DNA of 22,907 bases, from assembly GCA_035719045.1 (NCBI GenBank), contig DASTGO010000309.1:1-22907 (forward strand), written 5' to 3'. The notes beneath the pieces were generated by a model, which was given only the letters and a program-made list of their open reading frames with translations, made no database searches and was not told the DNA's origin. This DNA comes from DASTGO01 sp035719045. Lineage in GTDB: Bacteria; Actinomycetota; Actinomycetes; Actinomycetales; Kineosporiaceae. The position numbers were made by a program, and so were the translations under genes. Of this stretch, positions 15,442 to 21,497 are shown piece by piece. Numbering within the stretch: position 1 is the first letter of the stretch; every line of letters starts with the position of its first letter.

Positions 15442-16374
15442 ATGACCTCGACCACCACCTCCGACCCTGCGGCGCTGGGGAGCGGCCTGCAGGTCCGCCG
15501 CCTGAACGGGCGCATCGGCGCCGAGATCACCGGCGTCGACGTCGCGGCAGGCGTGTCCGACGCCCTGTTCGAGCAGATCAACGCGGCCCTGCTGGAGCAC
15601 AAGGTGATCGGCTTGCGCGGGCAGCACCTCGACGCGGACGGCCAGATCGAGTTCCTGTCCCGCTGGGGTGCCCCCGCCGCAGCCCACCCCACCGTCCCCG
15701 CGCTCGAAGGTCATCCCGAGATCCTCGAGGTGAGCTGGGACCAGGGGATCCGGGCCAACAACTGGCACACCGACGTCACGTTCGTGGTGTCCCCTCCGGC
15801 GATCACCTCCCTGCGCGCCCTGGTGGTCCCGCCGTTCGGTGGGGAGACGGTCATCGCCAACTCCGCCTGGGCCTACCGGGACCTGCCCGAGCCGCTGCGC
15901 GAGCTGGCGGACCGGATCTGGGCGGTGCACACCAATGACTACGACTACGCCCAGCCGCAGTTCCTCACCGAGCAGAAGCTGCAGCGTCACGAGGTCTTCA
16001 CCGCCAAGCGCTGGGAGGTGGCCCATCCCGTGGTCCGGGTGCACCCGGTGACCGGGGAGAAGGGGCTGTTCATCGGCGGGTTCGCGAACCGGATCGTCGG
16101 CCTGTCCGGTAGCGAGTCCCGGGACGTCCTGCGACTGCTGCAGGCCTACGTCACCCGGCCGGAGAACCAGGTCCGCTGGCGCTGGCAGGTCGGCGACCTG
16201 GTCATCTTCGACAACCGGATCACCCAGCACTACGCCCCCGACGACTACTTCGACCACAAGCGCACCCTGCACCGCGTCACCGTCGCCGGCCCCGCCCCCG
16301 TCTCCCTCGACGGGAAGCGGAGCTACGTCATCAGCGGAGACGACGCCGCCCACTACACCCCGGCCGTCGGCTGA
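15442..16374 (+). CDS. TauD/AtsK-family Fe(II)/2-oxoglutarate-dependent dioxygenase
   Basis: 310-residue cytoplasmic enzyme of the taurine dioxygenase/alkylsulfatase family. Such enzymes hydroxylate the carbon next to a sulfonate or sulfate ester, which then releases sulfite or sulfate. The iron ligands are H109 and D111 (NWHTDVTF) and H263 (DNRITQHYA); R278 (TLHRVTV) is the expected 2-oxoglutarate carboxylate ligand. All are intact. The start ATG 15442 is supported by AAAGGAA six nt upstream. It follows the importer genes and precedes the flavin monooxygenase, so it is probably one of two oxidative desulfurisation routes in this operon. Taurine, alkylsulfate and alkanesulfonate are all possible substrates; sequence alone does not decide. 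Confidence 0.92.
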   Translation: MTSTTTSDPAALGSGLQVRRLNGRIGAEITGVDVAAGVSDALFEQINAALLEHKVIGLRGQHLDADGQIEFLSRWGAPAAAHPTVPALEGHPEILEVSWDQGIRANNWHTDVTFVVSPPAITSLRALVVPPFGGETVIANSAWAYRDLPEPLRELADRIWAVHTNDYDYAQPQFLTEQKLQRHEVFTAKRWEVAHPVVRVHPVTGEKGLFIGGFANRIVGLSGSESRDVLRLLQAYVTRPENQVRWRWQVGDLVIFDNRITQHYAPDDYFDHKRTLHRVTVAGPAPVSLDGKRSYVISGDDAAHYTPAVG

Positions 16375-16492
16375 CCCTGGAGCCCGCCGCTGATCGAGGG
16401 CACCGGCACCCGCCCACGCCCGAACCCACCCGCCGCCCGAACGACCCGCCGCCCGCAGCGACGGCGGGCCGACCCGAAAGGTCACCCTGGAC
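16375..16492 (+). other. Gap before the flavin monooxygenase, with repeat and hairpin
   Basis: 118 bp containing a 12-nt direct repeat ACCCGCCGCCCG (16428-16439 and 16444-16455). The second copy pairs in a 7-bp hairpin CCCGCCG/CGGCGGG (16445-16451 with 16462-16468). It may partially terminate transcription or stabilise mRNA ends. AAAGG (16477-16481) is the ribosome binding site for the next gene. Confidence 0.4.
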
Positions 16493-17869
16493 ATGACCAC
16501 GAACACCGCCGCGGACCACCAGCACCAGCCGGGGACCGGCCGTCAGCTGACCCTGAACGCGTTCCTGCTCAACGTCGGCCATCACGAGGCCGCCTGGCGC
16601 CACCCGCGCACCGATCCGCACGCGCCCGCCGACGTGCAGCACTTCATCGAACTCGCGCGGATCGCCGAACGCGCCAAGCTCGACTCGATCTTCTTCGCCG
16701 ACGGCCTGGCACTGTGGAACGACATCCGCTACAACGCCACCCTGCGGTACGAGCCGATCACCCTGCTCTCGGCCATCGCCCAGGCGACCACCCACATCGG
16801 ACTGATCGCCACGGCCTCCACCACCTACTACCACCCCTACCTGCTGGCCCGGGCCTTCGCCTCCCTGGACCACCTCAGCCGAGGCCGGGCCGGGTGGAAC
16901 ATCGTCACCTCCGCCTCCGACGCCGAGGCGGCCAACTTCGGCCTGGACGCCCAGGTCCCGCACGCCGAGCGGTACGCCCGCGCGGCGGAGTTCGTCGACG
17001 TCGTCACCCGGCTGTGGGACAGCTGGGACGACGACGCCCTCGTCCTGGACCAGGCCGCCGGTGTCTACGCCGACCCGGACAAGGTCCACGCCGTCGATCA
17101 TGTCGGGGAACGGTTCACCGTGGCCGGGCCACTGAACGTCCCCCGCCCCCCGCAGGGACATCCGGTCCTGGTCCAGGCCGGCTCCTCCGAGGACGGCAAG
17201 GAGTTCGCCGCCCGCTACGCCGAGGCCGTGTTCACCGCCCAACGCTCCCTCGCCGACGGGCAGGCCTTCTACGCCGACCTCAAGGGACGACTCTCCCGCT
17301 ACGGCCGCAGCCCCGACCAGATCAAGATCCTCCCGGGGATCTCACCCGTGCTCGGCAGCACCGAGGCGGAAGCGCTGCGGCTGCTGGACGAACTGGACGA
17401 ACTGACCTCCCCCGAGTACGGCCTCAACCAGCTGGCCGGGATGACCGGCCTGGACCTGCGAGGCCTGTCCCTGGACGACCCGCTGCCCACCGACCTGCCC
17501 GGCGAGCAAACCGTGACCGGGCAGCAGAGCCGCTACAGCCTGGTCCTCGACCTGGCCAGGCGGGAGAAACTGACCATCCGCCAACTGCTGCGCCGCCTGG
17601 CCGGCGGTCGCGGGCACCGGGTCTTCGCCGGCACCCCCGAACAGGTCGCCGACGAGCTCCAACTGTGGTTCGACAACGGGGCGGCCGACGGGTTCAACGT
17701 CATGGCCCCCCTGCTGCCCGGCGGGCTTGAGGACTTCACCACCCAGGTCGTGCCGATCCTGCAGGCCCGCGGACTGTTCCGCACCGAATACCCCGGCACC
17801 ACCCTGCGCGACACCTACGGGCTGGCCCGCCCCGCGGCCCGCCACGACCCCGCCCCGGCACAGGCATGA
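16493..17869 (+). CDS. FMNH2-dependent monooxygenase, NtaA/SnaA/DszA family
   Basis: 458-residue bacterial-luciferase-like monooxygenase, the length of NtaA, DszA and SnaA. Recognisable family blocks are LNAFLLNVGHHEAAWRHP-like N-terminus, LDSIFFADGLALWND, YEPITLLSAIAQATTHIGL, the hallmark FASLDHLSRGRAGWNIVTSA and PVLVQAGSSEDGKEFAARYAEAVFTAQ. Members need reduced FMN from a separate reductase and oxidise substrates such as nitrilotriacetate or dibenzothiophene sulfone. Two flavin reductase genes follow directly, and the start of the first overlaps this stop (ATGA). Given the transporter and riboswitch, carbon-sulfur bond cleavage is the best inference, but the substrate is unknown. Confidence 0.92.
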   Translation: MTTNTAADHQHQPGTGRQLTLNAFLLNVGHHEAAWRHPRTDPHAPADVQHFIELARIAERAKLDSIFFADGLALWNDIRYNATLRYEPITLLSAIAQATTHIGLIATASTTYYHPYLLARAFASLDHLSRGRAGWNIVTSASDAEAANFGLDAQVPHAERYARAAEFVDVVTRLWDSWDDDALVLDQAAGVYADPDKVHAVDHVGERFTVAGPLNVPRPPQGHPVLVQAGSSEDGKEFAARYAEAVFTAQRSLADGQAFYADLKGRLSRYGRSPDQIKILPGISPVLGSTEAEALRLLDELDELTSPEYGLNQLAGMTGLDLRGLSLDDPLPTDLPGEQTVTGQQSRYSLVLDLARREKLTIRQLLRRLAGGRGHRVFAGTPEQVADELQLWFDNGAADGFNVMAPLLPGGLEDFTTQVVPILQARGLFRTEYPGTTLRDTYGLARPAARHDPAPAQA

Positions 17870-18510
17870 ACACCACGCCGACCTGGGTCGCCCTCGTCGG
17901 CAACCCGCGCCCGGCGTCCAGGACGGCCGCTCTCGCGGCGGCCGTCCTGGACGCGGTCGCCACCAGCACCTCCCCGACCCCCGGCACGCCCCGCGCTCTC
18001 GCCGGGCTGCGGCCATCCGGCTACGGGGAGTCCGGCAATGGGGACGTGGGGGGAGCCGACCACCACGTCATCGACCTGGGCGCCTGGCTCGCCGACCACG
18101 GCGCCCCGCTCGGGGCCGGATCGGCCCAGCGCTACGCCGAACCGTTGAGCCAGCTGCGAAACGCGGCGTTGGCTGTGATTGCCACACCCGTCTACAAGGG
18201 CAGCTACCCCGGACTCCTGAAGGCCTTCCTGGACCACATCCCCGCCGGGGCGCTGCGCGGGGTGGTCGCCGTCCCCGTCATCACCATCGGCTCGCAGGCC
18301 CACACCCTCGCCGGAGACCTCCACCTGAGGCCCCTGCTCCTCGAACTGGGCGCCAGCATCCCCACCGCGACCCTCGTCGTCGAGGAAGCCCACCTGACCG
18401 CCCCGACCCCGCTCATCAAGGCCTGGCTGGACCACGCGACCGGGCCCCTGCGGCAAGCCGTACAGCCCCTCAGCCCGACCGCAACCGGAGCCCACCATGC
18501 CCAGTCCTGA
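17866..18510 (+). CDS. NAD(P)H-dependent FMN reductase, SsuE/MsuE-like
   Basis: 214-residue flavodoxin-fold reductase that would supply FMNH2 to the upstream monooxygenase. The FMN phosphate loop is GNPRPASRT near residues 13-21, and the family motif TPVYKGSYPGLLKAFLDHIP is clear. Start ATG 17866 overlaps the preceding stop by 4 nt, implying translational coupling. An insert of about 30 Gly/Pro-rich residues (about 40-65) lengthens it relative to the ~180-190 of SsuE. A perfect 13-bp inverted repeat lies within the first 30 codons. The last 14 nt overlap the next flavin reductase gene. Confidence 0.9.
   Translation: MNTTPTWVALVGNPRPASRTAALAAAVLDAVATSTSPTPGTPRALAGLRPSGYGESGNGDVGGADHHVIDLGAWLADHGAPLGAGSAQRYAEPLSQLRNAALAVIATPVYKGSYPGLLKAFLDHIPAGALRGVVAVPVITIGSQAHTLAGDLHLRPLLLELGASIPTATLVVEEAHLTAPTPLIKAWLDHATGPLRQAVQPLSPTATGAHHAQS
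17918..17950. repeat. Perfect 13-bp inverted repeat inside the FMN reductase gene
   Basis: Arms 17918-17930 and 17938-17950 are exact reverse complements with a 7-nt loop. The repeat lies within coding sequence (SRTAALAAAVLDA). It would form a very stable RNA hairpin about 50 nt after the start codon. Confidence 0.8.
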
Positions 18511-19057
18511 CGCCCTGCCCGCCGTGGCCGTCGGCTACGCACACCCACCGGTGGCACCGCCCCACAACAACCCACCCGTCATCGATCCCGAGCAGTTCCG
18601 CCGGGCCTTCCGCAGTCAAGCCAGCGCGGTCGCCGTCATCACCGCGGCCGGAGCCCACGGACCCGTGGGATTCACTGCCACGTCGCTGACCACGCTGTCC
18701 GCCCAGCCCCCCACGGTCTGCTTCAACATCGCCCACGGCTCCTCCAGTTGGCCCGCGGTCGCCGCCGCCGACCACCTCGGCGTGCACCTGCTCGACGAGA
18801 CCCAGGAAGAGCTCGCCGCCACCTTCGCCCGCAGCGGTACCAACCGGTTCGCCGCACCCACCACCTGGCAGCCCGGCCCCCACGCCGTCCCTCTGCTACA
18901 CGGCTGCCTCCTGCGGCTCGTCGCCGCCAAACGCGCCACCCACCACGCCGGCGACCACGCCATCATCACCGCCCACATCACCTGGGCGGACAGCCCCGGT
19001 CACCGCCAACCGCTCATCCACCACGACGGCAGCTTCACCGCACTGCACAAGCGGTAG
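18497..19057 (+). CDS. Flavin reductase family protein (HpaC/DszD-like)
   Basis: 186-residue flavin-reductase-domain protein. The FMN-binding core is seen as FRRAFRSQASAVAVITA, GPVGFTATSLTTLSAQPPTV, CFNIAHGSSSWP and HLLDETQEELAATFARSG. It belongs to a different fold from the SsuE-like reductase just upstream. Such proteins feed reduced flavin to NtaA/DszA-type monooxygenases. ATG 18497 overlaps the upstream gene by 14 nt. It is the last gene of the sulfur operon and is followed 4 nt after its stop by a hairpin. Having two unrelated reductases next to one monooxygenase is unusual. Confidence 0.92.
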   Translation: MPSPDALPAVAVGYAHPPVAPPHNNPPVIDPEQFRRAFRSQASAVAVITAAGAHGPVGFTATSLTTLSAQPPTVCFNIAHGSSSWPAVAAADHLGVHLLDETQEELAATFARSGTNRFAAPTTWQPGPHAVPLLHGCLLRLVAAKRATHHAGDHAIITAHITWADSPGHRQPLIHHDGSFTALHKR

Positions 19058-19061
19058 GGGC

Positions 19062-19093
19062 GCCAAGCCGCTACGGCACCTTTCCGGCTTGGC
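19062..19093 (+). terminator. Probable terminator of the sulfur operon
   Basis: A perfect 9-bp stem (GCCAAGCCG 19062-19070 with CGGCTTGGC 19085-19093) around a 14-nt loop begins 4 nt after the flavin reductase stop. There is no T-tract. The loop and part of the 3' arm are copied in the 18-bp direct repeat listed separately. Confidence 0.6.
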
Positions 19094-19291
19094 ATCCCCC
19101 GAAGCAGGACCGTGACCATGCTGCACGCGGCCAGGCCATGGCTGGCAGACCCCGCAATCTCCAGGCTGTTCGAGGAATCCCTCGACCGCCTCGCCGAGCA
19201 CCTGAACACCACCCCCGGACTGATCGACTACCAGCAGGTTCCGCACCGGTCGCTGACCAGCGAGAACGACGCTCTACGGCCCCTTTCCGGC
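19071..19291. repeat. Imperfect 18-bp direct repeat flanking a gene remnant
   Basis: CTACGGCACCTTTCCGGC at 19071-19088 recurs at 19274-19291 as CTACGGCCCCTTTCCGGC, with one mismatch. The two copies bracket about 185 bp that hold a short coding-like frame. Confidence 0.7.
19103..19273 (+). pseudogene. Short coding-like frame, probable gene remnant
   Basis: From GTG 19103 or ATG 19112 the frame reads LADPAISRLFEESLDRLAEH and onward to SLTSENDAL. It has GC-rich third positions and no stop. After about 55 residues it runs into the repeat and then antisense through the GH32 gene's 3' end, where it loses coding character. I do not recognise the family. A truncated remnant is more likely than a functional gene; no good ribosome binding site is seen. 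Confidence 0.3.
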
Positions 19292-19310
19292 GTATCCCGG
19301 TCGCACCCGC

Positions 19311-20723
19311 TCAGGGCATCTCGAGTGCCGTCACCTCCGCGCGGACGCCTGCGGGCGCCTGGAGGTGGACGTGCGTGGCCGCCTCCACCCGCAGGTCGCT
19401 CGTCGACGCCACCCGACCGTCGTCGGCGAACGTTTCGACGAGCCCGGTGTCGAACAGGATCACCGCCTCACGGACCGCGGGCTCGACCGGCGTCCAGGTC
19501 CCGCTGTCGCGCATCCAGCTCGTGGCCGTCGCGAATGCTGCGAGCGTGACGGTGAGGACGGCGCCGTCCGCTGCCCGGAGCAGGATCCGGGTGGCGGCGA
19601 ACGCTGCCGGAGTGTCGGCGCGGACCCGGACTTCAAGTCCAGTCTCAGCCCGTGGCAGCCCCACGGCGGTGCTGCGTTCGTCCAGGGTCGCGTGGCCGCG
19701 CCGGACGAGTGCGGACAGTTCCCGCGCGGGTTCTTGACGCAGTCGGCCTGCGGCCACGCTCAGACTGCGTGGAATGGACTGGGCGCCGATGTTCGCCCGC
19801 CCGGCCGCTGCGGGGTCGAGTTGGGTACGGAGCCAGCCGAACTGCAGACGCCGGCCGTCAGCCGTTGCGTAGGACTGCGGTGCGTAGAACCGGTCTCCCA
19901 GATCGAACCGTCCGTAGCGGGCGGGGCGGAACCGCCCGTCCGCCAGCCGCCCGCTGACCCAGATGACGTCGCTGGTCTGCGGCTCGCCCGGGGATCTGCC
20001 GTTGGTGTACCAGGAAAGGACCAGGACCAGTTCGTCGTCGGCACAGCCCGGCGCGGTGAACAGGTCGGGGCACTCGAACACCTCGCCAGGCAGCCCGGCT
20101 CCCGGACCGTCGAGCAGCACGCCACCGAAGGTCCACGAGGTGAGGTCGTCCCCACAGGACAGATAGGAGGCCACGCTCCCGCCCACCCCGGGGACCCCGC
20201 CCTGGGTCACGTCACTTCCCGCCGCAAGGACCAGACGCCATCCGCCGCCCGGCTCGCGCATGAGGCTCGGGTCCCGAAGATCGGTCAGGCCCGTCAACGG
20301 GGGCCAGGCCCGGATGACCGGATTGGCGTCCGACTTCTGCCACGAGCGCAACTCGCCGTCGACAGGGGTGGCCAACGCCGTGTACTGCCTTCCCCCCTCG
20401 TTGGCGGAGTAGAGGATCGCGACGTGACCGCTGTCCAGCGCCACGGCGCAGCCCGACCAGCAGCCGTCCTCGTCGTAGCCGCCGGGCACGCCAGGCGTCA
20501 GCGCGATCGGGTGCTCGGTCCAGGTGATCAGGTCTGTGCTGGTGGCGTGTCCCCAGTGCATGTCCGAGAAAGTGGTGTCGTTCGGGTTGTACTGGAAGAA
20601 CAGGTGGTGCAAGCCATCGATGTGGATGAGCCCGTTGGGATCGTTCATCCAGCCCCGCGTCGGCGTGAAGTGAAAGCGGGGCTGGTGGCGGCGCGGAACA
20701 TGAGGGCCTGCTGGCAGGGTCAT
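19311..20723 (-). CDS. GH32 beta-fructofuranosidase (sucrose/fructan hydrolase)
   Basis: 470-residue glycoside hydrolase family 32 enzyme that cleaves beta-fructosides such as sucrose, sucrose-6-phosphate or short fructans. The nucleophile is D28 in WMNDPNG, the transition-state stabiliser is D151 in RDP, and the acid/base is E217 in the FECPDLF motif. A C-terminal beta-sandwich domain follows from about residue 320, ending with the usual VETFADDGRVAS-type strand. There is no signal peptide, so it should be cytoplasmic and depend on an importer, which is not in this window. ATG 20723 has AAGGA about 5-6 nt upstream. It is a single-gene unit with gene debris on both sides. Levanase or invertase specificity cannot be assigned. 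Confidence 0.93.
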   Translation of the reverse strand: MTLPAGPHVPRRHQPRFHFTPTRGWMNDPNGLIHIDGLHHLFFQYNPNDTTFSDMHWGHATSTDLITWTEHPIALTPGVPGGYDEDGCWSGCAVALDSGHVAILYSANEGGRQYTALATPVDGELRSWQKSDANPVIRAWPPLTGLTDLRDPSLMREPGGGWRLVLAAGSDVTQGGVPGVGGSVASYLSCGDDLTSWTFGGVLLDGPGAGLPGEVFECPDLFTAPGCADDELVLVLSWYTNGRSPGEPQTSDVIWVSGRLADGRFRPARYGRFDLGDRFYAPQSYATADGRRLQFGWLRTQLDPAAAGRANIGAQSIPRSLSVAAGRLRQEPARELSALVRRGHATLDERSTAVGLPRAETGLEVRVRADTPAAFAATRILLRAADGAVLTVTLAAFATATSWMRDSGTWTPVEPAVREAVILFDTGLVETFADDGRVASTSDLRVEAATHVHLQAPAGVRAEVTALEMP

Positions 20724-20943
20724 GGGGAGTCCTTGCTCCTTCGGCCGGTCGTGGACGACACCATCAAGGTAACCAGCGTGTTGATCACGAAGAGGACTGT
20801 CCTGCGACTTTGGGGACCCACTGGCCAGCGCCGGCGGTGCGGGCCAATGTCTCGACGGCCCAGCGTGGCGCCATGAGCAGCGAGGACGCAGCAGAGGATC
20901 GGGGTCGCGGTGGGGCCGGCTGGCGTCGTGGAATGTGAGGGTG
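20724..20943. other. Region upstream of the GH32 gene
   Basis: 220 bp holding the GH32 ribosome binding site and presumably its promoter on the minus strand. A less GC-rich patch lies at about 20765-20815, including GTTGATCACGAAGAGGAC-like sequence. No confident -35/-10 pair or operator was found. Confidence 0.3.
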
Positions 20944-21087
20944 CTACTCGGGTTGCCCGGGGCGGGGATCGGTCAGGGCCCGGCGCAGCATGACTGCGTA
21001 GGCGCCCTTGGTCGCGCCGAAGATGGCGCCCAACTCAGCCAGGAGGATGCCTGCGGCATGGCCGATTCCGGCCGGGAGCACCGGACG
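20944..21087 (-). pseudogene. C-terminal remnant of an unidentified, possibly membrane, protein
   Basis: The minus-strand frame ending at 20944 reads PVLPAGIGHAAGILLAELGA and continues IFGATKGAYAVMLRRALTDPRPGQPE, with strongly GC-biased third positions. It contains a hydrophobic stretch of about 20 residues, so a membrane or membrane-associated protein is possible. The coding-like character fades near 21090, at the point where a plus-strand coding-like frame begins. The frame does contain a GTG/ATG further upstream (21135), but without family-like sequence. I do not recognise the family. Confidence 0.35.
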
Positions 21088-21384
21088 GTGGGCGGGACTC
21101 CTCAACCTCCCTACGCCGGTAACGGCACCCCACAACGCCTGGTCGGCTCACTGATCGTCTGGGAAGAAACCACCCACGGCGACCACTGCTTCGCCCCCAT
21201 GCCCCCCACCGCCACCACCCCCGCACAGGCCGCCGCACGGGCCCACATCCGCGAGTCCCGATGGACCCTGCGCCACGGCCCCTCTACCCCCAACCGAGAG
21301 ATCCTCAACGCCCGGCTGGACCAACTCGCCCGCAACCTCACGGACCGCATCGACAGCGGCCACCGGGAACTCGATCCGACCTGA
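21088..21384 (+). pseudogene. Unidentified coding-like frame, probably 5'-truncated
   Basis: The frame from about 21088 reads GTPQRLVGSLIVWEETTHGD and on through ARAHIRESRWTLRHG to a stop at 21384, with clear GC-biased third positions. The product is about 98 residues from GTG 21088, or 108 from ATG 21058. AGGAGG at 21039-21044 is rather far from ATG 21058. The sequence upstream of 21088 reads as coding on the opposite strand, so the original 5' end seems lost. I do not recognise the family; a small intact hypothetical gene remains possible. Confidence 0.4.
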
Positions 21385-21497
21385 TCAGCCTCAGTGCCTT
21401 GCTGCCATCCTGTCGCGTTCCATTGCCGCACGGCCTACCCGCCAGGTCCCATGACCGCCACCCGGCGCGGCCGTCCCTGCCCCAAGCGGACCCGGCC

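Noticed and set aside
13574..15692. Long minus-strand frames opposite the ABC ATPase and permease
   Set aside because: They are shadows of genes with complete ABC motifs on the plus strand.
19365..20876. A 503-codon plus-strand frame opposite the GH32 gene
   Set aside because: GH32 catalytic motifs on the minus strand are decisive; the plus frame has only low-complexity sequence.
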